From Oryza sativa Japonica Group (taxonomy: Eukaryota; Streptophyta; Magnoliopsida; Poales; Poaceae): 64,000 nt of DNA. The translations under genes and the position numbers were made by a program. Below, piece by piece: positions 11,145-22,408 of this stretch (the stretch's first letter is position 1; each line of letters opens with the position of its first letter). Below the pieces are notes generated by a model. That model did not search any database, had not been told where the DNA came from, and saw only the letters and a program-made list of their open reading frames with translations. The stretch covers positions 18,980,001-19,044,000 of the forward strand of contig NC_089043.1 of NCBI RefSeq assembly GCF_034140825.1, read 5' to 3'.

Positions 11145-11355
11145 CTGCTCTCCGCTCGAGCAGCAAAAACCCTAGTCTACTGCTCGGATAGAATCGACGA
11201 GATCGAGATGAGGCGACGAGGCGATGACGACGAGACGACCAAGATTTTTTTTTTTTTTTTGAGATGCCCAGTTTTCTTTTTCTTTTAGAAGAAGGCCTTG
11301 TGTTTGTGGGCCTGGCATAATGGGCCAGATTTTCATGATAAGTGCAACTTGGGCC
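11145..11355 (-). promoter_or_regulatory. Telo-box and Site II promoter of the parvulin gene
   Basis: AAACCCTA at 11167-11174 (plus strand as written) lies about 25 bp upstream of the ATG, and TGGGCC occurs at 11307-11312, 11321-11326 and 11350-11355. In plants this pairing drives ribosomal-protein and other growth-linked genes; that role here is inferred from the motifs alone. Confidence 0.6.
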
Positions 11356-11820
11356 GAATTTTGGGAGGAACTGAATTTTCACAAGTTCAAAATTTAAGGT
11401 ACTCCTATGTTTTGATGCTATTGAGACTTTGGAAGGAGCATTTAGAAATAGAATAGAGCAAAATCATCTACAAAACTGAATAAAATTATCACTTTGATAT
11501 TAATTGCATTTTAAAAGTAAATGCATGAAATAACTGCAAAATTTATAACAAATTTTGAAATGCAATCCAACTCAGCGTAGATTGCAAGGAATATTAAATT
11601 AGGCTCGCATTGAACTATTGCCCAGTCCAAGTTCAAGGAAAAACTTCTGTGGAGGGTCAAATTCTATCATGACAAGCAAACGAACTCTGATTCATTCAAA
11701 ACTAACTATCTTTTCTTCAAGTCTAAGAAGTGTGAAAAAAAAAGTCTTAATCTAAAACTCATCCAATGTAGCTAAGAATAATCTTTACTTCAAACCTCTC
11801 CCCCTTTTATTTGCAAGGTA

Positions 11821-12023
11821 CCTTCCTCCGTTCATAAATATAAGCACCTATAGATTCTTTAGCAGAGATTAAGATCAATGAGAAAAAACTTTGACGCCTC
11901 TTATTTAAAAGGGGTGTTTTGAGTGAGTTATGATTGGTATGATAAATAGTACTCCTCAAATGCTTATATCTATAGATAAATTTCAAATCCTTCGAATGTT
12001 TATAATTGTGGATAGAGGAAGTA
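11821..12023. mobile_element. Stowaway-like MITE
   Basis: Starts CCTTCCTCCGTTCATAAATA and ends with a degraded complement (GTGGATAGAGGAAG). Internal imperfect symmetry (TATAAGCACCTATAGATTC against ATGCTTATATCTATAG). Confidence 0.6.
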
Positions 12024-12899
12024 GTGGAATACCTTGAAACCTCTCCCTTGAATCCTTCATTTGGTGGAAAGAAACAGTTGGAAACTAGGACTCCGATCCT
12101 ATCGTTTGTCTTTCAGCTTGCAAGTCCCAGCTAAAATTTAAGTTTTAAACTTAATTTTTGAGCTGATATTTAGATTTGTTTTCATCGATCGTTGTTTATT
12201 TCCTATCTTTGACATGCCGGCACGATGCCTTGTGTGCTTCATCAGCAGATCAGCCTGCATGAGAGAATTCCTATATTAATAGCAGACCTGTCTACGTCTG
12301 AAGAATGCCGGCTCGGACTCTAAATAATCAGCCAGATAATGAGAGAATTCTATTAATTCTTCTCTCTCCATTCAAGTGCTGTGTGAGAGAAGCTAGAAGA
12401 ATGTATACTACAATATCTGTGATGAGACTGTGACTGACGCAAGCCGCGATCTAGAAGGAGATCACGCTCCCGTCTGTAATTAATCTGAAGTTCTTCAGAA
12501 ACGGGAGGGACACTGAACCTGGCCTGCAGTTTAATTTCTTCAGTTTGATTCAGAGCTTGTGAGCTTCGAGAAAGCCTGCAGCCGTTTAACTACTGTTGCG
12601 GCGGTCAGGTGATCGCCGCCCTGGCCCAGTCGCGAGCCGCCACCGCGCCATTAAGGCTTTGACTCAGATCTTAACTGGGAGATTATATTAGCCCCCATCA
12701 TTAGGCTCGATCAGTTACGCTCTTGGCCATCGCTGGCAGAGTTATTTAGTAGTTTGGAATAATGACATATAAATGCATATGAGTATATGAACATATACCG
12801 TGGTTGCAGAAGCAAGATGCCAAGATATCATGGTAGGTAAACAGTGTGTTAGGTCATATGAGCGTAATTGCTGTTTCGTGCAAGCCAACTTCAGGTTAA
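12024..12899. other. Intergenic DNA, nothing recognised
   Basis: Mixed-composition sequence with a short GC-rich patch near 12590-12660. No coding frame with splice support, RNA gene or repeat ends were found. Confidence 0.4.
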
Positions 12900-13258
12900 G
12901 GGTCAGTCTTTGAATGAAAGGATTTATGTAGTAATTTCCTAAGATTCAAATCAAATCCTATATATGAAAAAATGTTCTATTTGCCCCTTTGATAAAAAAA
13001 AATAGAGTTTTACAAATTCTATGAAACATTCTGTTTCATCACATGTACGTAGATTTTAAGAAAACTTAGCAAAAACTCCTCTCTCTTGAAAAATTTCATT
13101 TGATTCTATATCTTTTATTTGATTCTTGTGTTTTTCTGCAAACCAATTAACCAGTTATTTTTGTGATTTTCAATCCCTTGTTTTACATTTATATTTCAAA
13201 ATCCTATGTATTTTATATTACTTCTTTTTTTTTCAATTCCTACAATTAAAAGAGACCC
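12900..13258. mobile_element. Tourist-type MITE, GGGTC ends
   Basis: Ends GGGTCAGTCTTTGAATGAAA and a reverse complement of GGGTCTCTTTTAATTGTAGG, flanked on both sides by TTAA (target duplication TTA/TAA cannot be separated from the end). AT-rich, non-coding. Resembles the larger element at 21419-21824. Confidence 0.6.
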
Positions 13259-13489
13259 TTAAACTGCATGCAACTGAGAACTGGAGATTTTGTCCAGATA
13301 TCTTTATCGGAAAATGGGAGGAAGAACAAAAAACAATTATGAAAGTTTATTTTTTCCTACACTTTGATCAGATTTTGTAGGGAATGAAAACCGTACGTTG
13401 AACCTCGGTTTTTGGCTCAAGAACAGTTTGGTGAACCTTATGCACTGATCAGTTTGGTGAACACCTCTTGCCACCATTGTTGTGATGTA

Positions 13490-13646
13490 CTGCATCCGTT
13501 TCAGGTTATAAGACTTTATAGCATTGCCTACATTCATATAGATGTTATATTAATGAATCTTGACACACATTTATATGTTTAAATTCATTAACATATATAT
13601 AAATGTGGGCAATGCTAGAAAATCTTATGACCTGAAACGGAGAAAG
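13490..13646. mobile_element. Stowaway MITE, TCTAGCATT family
   Basis: TA on both sides; ends CTGCATCCGTTTCAGG and CCTGAAACGGAGAAAG, with GCATTGCC/GGCAATGCTAG inside. Short near-palindromic copy of the family listed at 8448. Confidence 0.8.
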
Positions 13647-13654
13647 TACTTGAT

Positions 13655-13745
13655 AGTGCAGTGGCAAGAGGTGTGTGATTTCAACGTCGAGGTCCCGTGT
13701 TCAATCCTAACAAGTTTATAATTTCTTCTTTAAAAATATTTGTAG
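13655..13745 (+). repeat. Possible tRNA-derived SINE head
   Basis: TAGTGCAGTGGCAAGAGG resembles a tRNA A box and GTGTTCAATCC a degraded B box about 35 bp later, followed by an AT-rich tail. The spacing fits the tRNA-like head of plant SINEs, but no target duplication was established. Confidence 0.3.
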
Positions 13746-13985
13746 GGACGACGTCTCTCTCTTTAAATCTCGTGTCTTTTTTTCCATGGCAATTTTTGGA
13801 GTGAAATGCTAAACACTTTGGAGCATATACCTTGAGATGGCCAATCCATATATATATATATAGAGAGAGAGAGAGTAAAGTAGTTAATGTTAATACCTAA
13901 GTAATTGAAAAAGTTTCATACTCATTTGAATTAGGTATATACTCAATTTCAACAATGGTGCCCGGGCACCATGGAGCACCAAACA

Positions 13986-13986
<1 letters not shown>

Positions 13987-14074
<88 letters not shown>
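13987..14074. repeat. (AT)n then (AG)n microsatellite
   Basis: About 36 uninterrupted AT/TA units followed by a short AG run and a G run. A smaller TA/GA tract lies at about 13849-13876. Likely length-polymorphic. Confidence 0.95.
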
Positions 14075-14076
<2 letters not shown>

Positions 14077-14689
14077 GGGGGGATATTGATAATCCAATTT
14101 TCTAATATTAATTTGACTTGGTCCAAAAAATATATGATGTCATGCAAAATCTAATCTCACATTTATTTTTTTTCCTCGGGGGAGGGAATGTGTGTTAGAG
14201 TGTGTGATGCAAGTTGACCTACAAATCCCTCTGTCCTGATCCTGCAGTGATGCAAGCAGACTAGCAGGGCTCAAAACAAGGTGAACACACACACGGAAGC
14301 AACTAATTAACCTGAAACGAGTTAAGTTAATTCATACAAAACATTGACATCGAAGGACAATACTAATAAGGCCTAACTCACTTCAAGAAAAAGACAGCTG
14401 AGCCATCAGAACCCAAGAAAGTCACACCAACATCGATCCCTGGATACTTATGTACGTACGTATGTATATACAGACGTACAAAAATGTCGTACATATACAT
14501 AATCCTAGATACGCGCTGCGCGCTGGTGACTTACACTTCAGAGAGTCCACCCTCAACATGTATAAAAATTCACACCTATACATTCTTCACAACAACAATA
14601 ATCTATTTATATATGTAGCACAGCCGCATGTCCTTACCGGAATATCACTATTACAATATCGATTTTTCTGGACAAAACACTCTTTAGGT

Positions 14690-15418
14690 TGTAGGCAAAC
14701 TATAACTGATTCCGTCTAAAAAATTGATCTCCCCTGCACAGATTCTTAACAGGCCCGCATACGAAAAAAAAACATTATTTTTCCACGCAGTCCTCTTAAG
14801 CGGCCTGCATAAGAAAATACCCCATTTTCTTCCCATTCTTTTTTTTCTCCCCTCCTCTCTATCTCCCCTTTCCCGTCCATCTCACAGCTCCACTCCTTCA
14901 CTCTCCCTACTCCTCACAACCATACCTCTCCTCCATCCCGACGGTGGTGGCGGGCGAGGATGGCAAACGCGGGCTCTGGTGGCAGCGGCGGCGAGGGCAA
15001 CGGCTGTGGCCCCCTCGCAGATCCGATGGTGGGCTCGAGTGGGAGGCCCACGGAGGAGCAGTGCGTTGATGGCTGTGGCCCTCCCCGCGCCAATCCAGCG
15101 GCAACAACACTCCCCCGCCCTCTCCTGCACAGATCTAGCAGCGGGCAGCGACGTCGGCGGTAGGATGGACTATGGCGAGTACCACGACGTTGGTGGTGGC
15201 TGCGACGAAGACATCAGCTTGTGACCTAGGGTTTGTGCTAGCGGTGGGCTAGGGTTTGGGGATGAACAAAGGAGTTAGGGTTTCGAATTTGATTTTTTTT
15301 TTGAAATTTTGTTTTTTTCAACGAAATTATTTTCGCCTGCAGTTGGCATAGGTGACCGCATGTGCCGCCTACGAAAATCAGTTTTGGTTGTATGCAAAAA
15401 ATAGTTTTTTTTCTAGTG
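14690..15418. mobile_element. CACTA-like element remnant
   Basis: The right end reads CTAGTG preceded by a T-run and repeated motifs of the type CCGCATGTGCCGCCTACGAAA, i.e. a reverse-complement CACTAG terminus with subterminal repeats. Related repeats (GGCCCGCATACGAAAA, GCGGCCTGCATAAGAAAA) occur on the left near 14750-14815, but no left CACTA terminus could be fixed. The open frames inside (such as 14724-15224) are low-complexity and not supported as genes. Confidence 0.5.
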
Positions 15419-15912
15419 TATACTCGTGCATGTAGCATGTATACTTTTTTTTTTAAAGATAGTAGAGTTTTTATTTAACTCTCTATATAAGTAAGATGTA
15501 CATAGCAAAAACACACAACCACACACTAGTTTTTATAATCTAAGAAAGTAAAAGAAATGCTAAGAGCGCCTGAAATAGAGGCGTGTATAAAATACGCAAA
15601 CACAAAACGTATATTACATGAATGACTACAGTACAAATATATATACAGATACGTGCAAGTTTAATTACAGAGAGGGGACATATTAAGTAGCTAGTGATCT
15701 GAAGAAGTAGACATGGATGATGCATATGCATCTAATGATCAAATTATGGCCTTCATATATATCTCGATTGATCGATCTAGCTAGCTAGCTAGCTAGCTGC
15801 ATCATCCTTCAGATTTTTTTTGGAGAATACGCAAAAGACTTATGTATCTTTTGTATTAAGAGAAGTAACCAGATCATACTTTAGATTTTAGAACATGCCA
15901 TTGCTCGTTGGA
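15419..15912. other. 3' flank of NAC gene with T-run and CTAG microsatellite
   Basis: Contains a T-run at about 15444 followed by AT-rich sequence that looks like a degraded retroposon tail, and a (CTAG)n tract at about 15777-15798. No gene supported. Confidence 0.4.
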
Positions 15913-16981
15913 TCAAAGGTCCAGCGAGAAGCTCTCGTAGTCGAGAAGCTCTGGCAGATCAAAAGCCGAAGAACAGTTCATCATCAGCAACTCCTCCTCG
16001 TCGTGGCCATGGAGGATCATGTCGTCTCCTATGTTGAAATGGTCGCTTGGCGCCATGGACTCATTAGCACCGGAGAAGAAGCTGCAGCTCGCATGGCCTG
16101 CGCCGTCCACAGAGTTCGCCGGCGCCGGCGACGAACGGAGATGAGCGTCGTCGGAGGGAAGATGATGTTCTGTAGTTCCCCTATCGTTGTTACCATCTGG
16201 TGTCTTCCTGACGAACACCCTGCAAATCACCCACTCACTCTAACAAAAACAACAGAATTCAGCAGAAAATTCGATCCAATTTAGTGAAAACGTTTACAAA
16301 TTCAGTCGCACAAGACATTCGAACTGTTGCATTTCACTCACGCGGGCGACAACTGTCGTCGGCGTCGGGGAAGAAGAGGCGGTGGCGGCGGCGCCGCCGT
16401 GCAGGAGGCGGTACTCGTGCATGACCCAGCTCGTCTTCTCGCCCCTCGGCGCCCTCCCCCTGTAGAACACGAGCGTCTTCTTCACCCCCACGGGGCGGCC
16501 GCCGCCGCCGCCGCCGCCGTGCAGCACCGCCTTGTCCTTCCCCGTCGACTTCCAGTACCCGGTCGCCGTGGCCCTGTTCGTCCTCGTTCCCGACGGCCAC
16601 CTGAAGCTCCTCGTGCAGAAGAAGTAGCCGCACCGCTCCTCCTCCTCCTCCTCCTCCTCCGCCGCCGCATCACCTGCACACATCGACGACGACGACGACG
16701 ACACATCGATCAAAGCCAACGCACGCACGCAGCAATGTCTCGTCGCAATCGATCGACTAACAACGCGGCGGCGGCAGGAGGTCCCAGGGCTCGGCGCGGT
16801 ACAGGTCGGCGTCGCGGATGGCGGCGGAGGTGAAGCCGGCGTCGGCCGCCTTCCGGGCGAGGTAGTGGGCGACGAGCTCCCCGTCGGTCGGCCGGAACCG
16901 GAAGCCCGGCGGCAGGAGTCGCGAGATCATCGCCGTCGACGACGACGACGGCGCGCGGTCGCCGCCTCCGCCTCCTGCCAT
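15913..16981 (-). CDS. NAC-domain transcription factor
   Basis: Three exons: 16981-16762, 16673-16342, 16239-15913; 292 residues, with the standard NAC exon layout. NAC factors are nuclear DNA-binding proteins recognising CGT/CACG cores. Subdomain A is [20 protein letters not shown] (about 23-42), then [13 protein letters not shown]; subdomain C is [19 protein letters not shown] followed by [11 protein letters not shown]; subdomain D is [19 protein letters not shown] then SWVMHEYRL; subdomain E is [12 protein letters not shown] at the start of exon 3. The variable C-terminus is acidic ([10 protein letters not shown]... [14 protein letters not shown]), fitting an activation domain. A run of glutamates (EEEEEEE) sits between the first and second exons' domains. 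The exon 1 donor is weak (GTTAGT, phase chosen so the frame continues); a neighbouring GT 2 nt away would also keep frame. TATA-like ATTTATA at 17071-17077. Upstream in-frame ATGs exist but are outside the NAC homology. Confidence 0.92.
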
Positions 16982-17070
16982 CGTGACACCGCCGCGCGCG
17001 CTCATGCATGCAGAATGCGCGCGAGCAATTACCACTCTACCAGGGCAATTAACGTGTGCACTAGTACACT

Positions 17071-17077
17071 ATTTATA
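17071..17077 (-). promoter_or_regulatory. TATA box of NAC gene
   Basis: TATAAAT on the minus strand, about 90 bp upstream of the chosen NAC ATG; position fits a plant TATA box with a 5' leader of about 60 nt. Confidence 0.5.
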
Positions 17078-17639
17078 AGGGATTAATGGATGGATTACCG
17101 CGAAAGCTTTGTCTGCTTTTGTGCGCTTTGCATGCGTCGGCGGCGGCTGTGAGCCCTGATTCGGCTAGTCAACAACCGCCTGTCCCGGCTGGTCAAGAAA
17201 AAAAAATACTCTGCAGTCTACACCCTGCTTAATTGGCTGCTTCGCCATTGTCTATAAATCAAACAAAACAATATATATCTTTTTAAACTTGAATATATGG
17301 TCTTGTGTGCATGGTTAGTGGATTTATTAGTCCGAACTGCTAGAAAACATGTGACAGTTTTTTCTTCCCTAGTTTTTAAATTTTCAATCGTACGATGATA
17401 TGTCAAATTTCGCGCTACACTAACGTAGCGCATAAGTTATAATTATATTATAGTTACAATAAGTTGCAATGATTATAACTCATTGGTACTGTAACTACAT
17501 CATAATATCTATACAATTTAGATAAAAAAATTTATATACATTTTTAAAGTAGTTGCATGCAAGTTATACATTTTTAAAGTACTTATATTATAATTATACT
17601 ATAATTATATTAAAAAAATCACTTCGATAATTACTGCAC

Positions 17640-17935
17640 TACCCACTGGGTGGCTAGTTCCAGACACAGGTTCAGGGGGAATGGGTGGCTAGTTCCAGAC
17701 ACAGTTCAGGGGGAAGAGAAAATCACAAAAAAAAAATAATAAATAGTTCCAGACACAGATTCAGGGGAATGTGTGGCTAGTTCCAGACACAGGTTCAAGG
17801 GGAAGAGAAAATCACAAAAAAAAAACTAATAAAACAAAAAATAATAAAAAAAACTAATAAAACAGAAAATCACAAAAAAAAACTAATAAAACAAAAAATA
17901 AAAAAATAATAAAAAAACTAATAAAACAAAAAAAA
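17640..17935. repeat. Irregular minisatellite with A-rich spacer
   Basis: GGCTAGTTCCAGACACAG occurs three times and a shortened AGTTCCAGACACAG once (17640-17795), separated by TTCAGGGGGAA-type linkers, and GGGGAAGAGAAAATCAC occurs twice. It grades into an A-rich tract of ACTAATAAAACAAAAA units up to the 3' end of the tRNA gene. Confidence 0.85.
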
Positions 17936-18009
17936 TGGCCCATGCAGGTCACGAACCTGCGACCTTCGCGTTATTAGCACGACGCTCTAACCAGCTGAGC
18001 TAATAGGCC
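17936..18009 (-). tRNA. trnI-AAU: tRNA-Ile (anticodon AAU), B box altered
   Basis: Minus-strand 74-nt cloverleaf: acceptor GGCCTAT with ATGGGCC and discriminator A; D arm AGCTCAGCTGGTTAGAGC (A box TAGCTCAGCTGG); anticodon loop CTAATAA, giving AAU for isoleucine; T arm GCAGG/CCTGC. Matches cytosolic plant tRNA-Ile(AAU). The T loop reads TTCGTGA where the universal pattern is TTCGANN, so the invariant A58 is T. This changes both the internal B box and the m1A58 site. A run of T follows the 3' end immediately (pol III terminator). May be a functional variant or a decaying copy. Confidence 0.9.
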
Positions 18010-18445
18010 TTGACGTCTGAGTACATCAAGAAACTTTTATAGATTCGTGTACACTTGCAATGAGATCTCCTCGCAAGGCTGCAGGCTGCAGCTTTGCATG
18101 TTAATTATGATCACACCCTGAACACGGTAAGCTGCATGAGAAGAAACCAATGTATATGTAGTGATTCGTGGTAATGCATTAGTAGTATCATGCATGCATC
18201 GATCACAGAACAAATTCGATCTTCTGATTATATGGATAGCGTGTAATGAAAATCAATCCACGCGCACCTTTTCGCTCCAGATGCATATATACGTACATAG
18301 GAGAAGATCGAGAGCTTGGAAAACCTGACATCTTTGATCTAGCATGAGAGGAGGAGGCAAACATGTAGCCTGAAATGACTTGCCGGCGCCAACTTATATA
18401 TGCACGCACCATCAACAGCGTGAAACGCCGGCAATTCATCCTTGG

Positions 18446-18571
18446 CTACACGATAAATTCGATCATCCTGATGATCATCATTGGCCTCCTCCCCACATGC
18501 AAGAACTCAAAGACGTCGCTGGGCTCAAAAGAAAAAACCATGTTCTTCAGGCATTGGTACTCATCCATCAT
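18446..18571 (-). CDS. Possible 41-residue small protein gene
   Basis: A TATAAAAG box on the minus strand (18656-18663) is followed by a pyrimidine-rich leader and then ATGATGGATGAG, opening a 41-codon frame (MMDEYQCLKNMVFSFEP...) that ends at TAG. The first half is hydrophilic, the second half hydrophobic (PMMIIRMIEFIV). Not recognised; could instead be the first exon of a spliced gene or a non-coding RNA. The promoter-leader layout is the main support. Confidence 0.3.
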   Translation of the reverse strand: MMDEYQCLKNMVFSFEPSDVFEFLHVGRRPMMIIRMIEFIV

Positions 18572-18707
18572 GGAGCTAGCTAGAAGAAGCTATAGCAGCA
18601 GATGAATCAGAGAGGAGAAAAATAGCAGCTAGCTGACGAGAAGCATTCGCTGTGCCTTTTATACACACAGGGAATGATTGCAATAATGCAGCTAGCACAG
18701 AGTCTAA

Positions 18708-19027
18708 GGGGTGTTTAGATCCGGGTGTAAAATTTTAACGTGTCACATAGGGTGTTCGGACACTAATAAAAAACTAATTATAAAATCCATCGGTAAACTG
18801 TGAGACGAATTTATTAAGCCTAATTAATCCGTCATTAGCAAATATTTACTGTAGCACCATATTATCATATCATGGAGCAATTAGGGTTAAAAGATTCGTC
18901 TCACAAATTAGTCGCAATCTTTGTAATTAGTTTTTTTAGCATATATTTAATATTTCATGCAGGTATGCAAATGTTCGATGTTACAGGGTGTAAAATTTTT
19001 TTTTTTTGCAGGAATCTAAACATGCCC
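18708..19027. mobile_element. Tourist-like MITE
   Basis: 320 bp with ends GGGGTGTTTAGATCC and the reverse complement of GGGCATGTTTAGATTCC, flanked by TAA on both sides. Contains the TTTACTGTAGCACCA and GATTCGTCTCACAAATTAG sequences common in rice MITEs. Confidence 0.85.
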
Positions 19028-19359
19028 TAATTTCCTGGATTTTGGAGTGACCGGTAGAACGAAATCTGGTGATACATGTGACGTTGTTGGATTGGACATA
19101 CGACGACGTGGGAGAGCAGTAGCAATTAAATGGCTCTACTATGGAGGCCAGGTACCCCCAGCGGCCATAGCCGAGTGTGTAGAGATAGATAGGAGCGTGC
19201 AACTCCATCACCCTACCCTACTCGCTGCTCTTTTCGATCGGCCATGCAACCAAATAGTAACATTTGTCCTCGCTCACATTCCCGTCGGAAATTTAGAATT
19301 TAGAACGAACCACAATACAAATCATACAACAATTTAGCAAGTTTTGCTCAAAATAAAGC

Positions 19360-19560
19360 TAGCCTACAGCTGATCGTTTGGCCTACACAGCTGATATAAG
19401 CCGTAAAACGGCATATAAACAACTTTAAAATAATTTATGCGTAAAATTGTTATATCTATGTTTGTTCGCTATTTAAAAGTTAATGCTAAAAAACCATTAA
19501 AAACACTAAAATTAAAAAAAATAAAATTTTGGTAACAGCATATAAGCTGAATGGTATGTA
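19360..19560. mobile_element. Probable MITE
   Basis: AT-rich segment with GATCGTTTGGCC at the left and partial inverted symmetry (CAGCTGATATAAGCCG against CATATAAGCTGAATGG). Ends not exactly resolved. Confidence 0.4.
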
Positions 19561-19614
19561 GACAATGGGGACATGCACGATGAATCAGAAAAATTCAGAG
19601 TTACTACATGCATA

Positions 19615-19875
19615 CTCCCTCTGTACTCGTAAATAAAGGAAGTCATTTAAGACAATGTTTAAGTCAAACCTTGGTAATATAAATCACAAATAACTCTCAA
19701 GTTGTTGAGTTTAAAAATATAAAAATTATATGAATAGATTTGTCTTGAAAATACTTTCATAAAAATATACATATATCACTTTTCAATAAATATTTTTATA
19801 GAAACAAGAAGTCAAAGTTATATTTTAGAGACCGTATCACCGTCCAAAACGAATTCCTTTACGAGTACGGAGGGA
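19615..19875. mobile_element. Stowaway MITE, ACTCGTAAA type
   Basis: TA-flanked left end CTCCCTCTGTACTCGTAAA; right end TTTACGAGTACGGAGGGA. AT-rich, non-coding. Confidence 0.8.
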
Positions 19876-20322
19876 TTATAAGACAGTAAGAGAGAATAGG
19901 AAGTTAGTAATGGAGTTTGTTAAAATTCAGTTCTTGTCTTTCCCAAGCTGACGGGGGTAGTGAATTCTGCAAGCATTACGTATACATGATCAGTATAAAC
20001 TCAAGTCAACTCACAACAGTGGGGGAAGCTGTTGCATGGGGGCTGCCTCATCACTTCATATCTAACTCATGTCATGCGTGAATGCAGAGAAATATGGCCA
20101 GTGCTCATCAGTAATGCAAGTTCCTGCTGTTCCCTAGTAAGCCAGTCATGCGTCCTAGTACTGTACTGCAGATGCTCGAGCAAAAAAAAGCCGGGGAAGC
20201 AGGGCATGTTGCCCATTGTCTAGTCAAAAACCAGGCGCAGGGTTCTTTATTCACAATAAATTTGTCTGGAGCAGTGTTTTCATCCTACTCCTGTTTAAAA
20301 TTAGTACCCAATCGTGTTATTA
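19876..20322. other. Intergenic DNA, nothing recognised
   Basis: No repeat ends, RNA gene or spliced coding frame seen. Short open frames here have no supporting features. Confidence 0.4.
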
Positions 20323-20572
20323 CTCCATCCCTCCCCCCCCCAAAAAAAAAAAGATAAACCCTGAGAATGTTCATGTCCAATATTTGACCGTCTGTCTTAT
20401 TTAAAAAAATTATGAAAAAATTAAAAAGACAAGTCACGTTTAAAGTATTAATCATGTTTTATCATCTAACAACAATGAAAATACTAATTATAAAAAAATT
20501 TCATATAAAACGGACAGTCAAACATTGGACACAGAAACCCAGGGTTTGTCTTTTTTTTTTGTACTGAGGGAG
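20323..20572. mobile_element. Stowaway MITE with polypurine interruption
   Basis: TA-flanked; left end CTCCATCCCTCC runs into C and A homopolymers, right end TTGTACTGAGGGAG. The interior has the typical ATTTGACCGTCTGTCTTATT and complementary GGACAGTCAAACATTGG arms. Confidence 0.75.
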
Positions 20573-20879
20573 TATGTATCTTTTATCTTATTAATTTTTC
20601 GCAAAATAGAGAGTTGATGTTTGATTTAAAGAGCTGAACAAATTAGACAAAATTTGCTACCGAGATTCAAAGGTTCACAGTCTTTGCTATAGAACACGGA
20701 AAAACACGTATTTGCTACATTACACTAAAAAACATGATAATTAGCTGCTGGCTAGACATTGAATGTATTATTTTATTATGTGCAAATAGAGAGAAACAAT
20801 GCAAAAAGTATGAATTTGCCCCTATATCCATCAGCTTGTAAGGAGATTCTTCAGTTTTGATTTTTGAAGGAGGAAAAAG

Positions 20880-21400
20880 GTCTATTTTGCCTCCCTTAGC
20901 TCGCAGTCGGCGCTGGGAGCGGCGGCCGGGAGCTACTCCACAGATTACCGCCGCTACCCGATGAGGCGTCGCTGCCTTGCTCCTCGCTCGACGTTTGGTA
21001 AAAGCTTTCCGAAGAGCAACCCCTCGCTTCGCTTCGCAGCTCGATTCGATCGCCTGTGCAGGAGGTGGCGGCGGCGGCGGGGACGAGCATTCTCATCAAG
21101 AGAACTCGCGGCGGCGATGATCAACCGAGTGGCGCTCCGCGTCGGGAGCCTGGCAATGGCGGTAGGCTCCGTGTGCTTGGGTGCAGGTTCCTGACCATGG
21201 TGCTCGTCGTCAACATCGTGCAGCTCAAGCTTGTCCGCCTCGGCTGCTCGCGGGGCGCCGGTGGTGGGTCGCCGTCGTGCCGGTCGTCGATCACGCTGGT
21301 ACCCACCGCCATGCTGATCTACATCGGCATCTGTACTTTTCTACACCTCCACCCACTACATCAACAAGCACAGCATTGCTGCCGACACGGCGACATGTAG
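20880..21400 (+). pseudogene. Unidentified GC-rich gene-like fragment
   Basis: A GC-rich island in AT-rich DNA. One frame from 21118 gives MINRVALRVGSLAMAVGSVC and stops; a second frame continues FLTMVLVVNIVQLKLVRL and then PTAMLIYIGIC, so two hydrophobic stretches in adjacent frames look like a small membrane protein broken by a shift. Family not recognised. Could also be a first exon captured by a transposon. Confidence 0.3.
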
Positions 21401-21418
21401 AAACAACTATGAAATTAA

Positions 21419-21824
21419 GGGCCTCTTTGAATCACAGAGTTGAAAAAATGGAGAAATAGGAAAACACAGGATTCTAATAGGAATGGAAGTGTAAAACAGA
21501 GGATTGCAAAACACAAGAAAAACACAGGAATGGTCGTTTGATTGGAGCGCAGAAAAAACGCAGGAATCGGATGAGAGAGATAGACTCAAAGGGAATTTTC
21601 CAAGAGGTTAGAGCTCTTGCTATATTTCCGTCAAAATAACATACAATGTGCCATTCCATAGGAATTTCATAGGATTTGGAAAACTTCAATCCTTTGAATC
21701 AAAGGGCCAAGTAGGAAAATTTACTATAGGATTTGAATCCTACGAAATTCCTAGATAAATCCTTTGATTCAAATGGGCAAATCCTACGAAATTCCTAGAT
21801 AAATCATTTAATTCAAATGGGCCC
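21419..21824. mobile_element. Tourist-like MITE, GGGCC ends
   Basis: 406 bp flanked by TAA on both sides; left end GGGCCTCTTTGAATC, right end complementary to GGGCCCATTTGAATTAAATG. The right arm is partly duplicated (CCTACGAAATTCCTAGATAA occurs twice, at about 21739 and 21783). Confidence 0.85.
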
Positions 21825-22408
21825 TAAGTGTATGCTTGTGGCGGATTCAGAGGCCGTCCGGTTCTCGCGGACCTCAACGTAGTTGGACGGGTTGAGCGAG
21901 ACGGGGCGGATGGAGAGGTGGGGAAGGAGAAAAGGAATTGACACGTGGGACCACCATATATGTTGGTTATCATATATCACTGGCAAGTGGACCATATGCA
22001 GAAACCGCTTCCTAAACCATATATAGGAGTCAATTTGTACCGATTCTCAAAGCTGAAGGATACGTTATACACCTGATTTTGTTGTTGAGAGACGCAATAC
22101 AATCAGGAGGAAGAAGAAAGGATGCAAAATAGACGTGTTCCTTTGAAGAAAAGCCCACACCTCATCAATTCGAAGCCCATAAAAGATCTGGGCTTTCGGT
22201 CCAATCAACACATCAGAAAAGCGCAGCGGTCTCCGTCTCCACATCTCGCTGAGCTGATTTTATTTCCGGGCGAAAAAGAAAAATATTTGGTTGTTTCGTG
22301 GCTGGGTGAAATGCCTAGGTTGAATTTCATTTGGTTCTGCTAGTTTATATAAATCTTGAAGCGTTTCTGCTGCAGATGGAATCTTTCAATACATACAGAG
22401 TTTGGTAA
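21825..22408. other. Intergenic DNA, nothing recognised
   Basis: Between two mobile elements. No coding frame or RNA gene supported. Confidence 0.4.

Noticed and set aside
14724-15224. 166-codon frame
   Set aside because: Lies in a CACTA-like remnant, with low-complexity Ser/Pro sequence and no family match.
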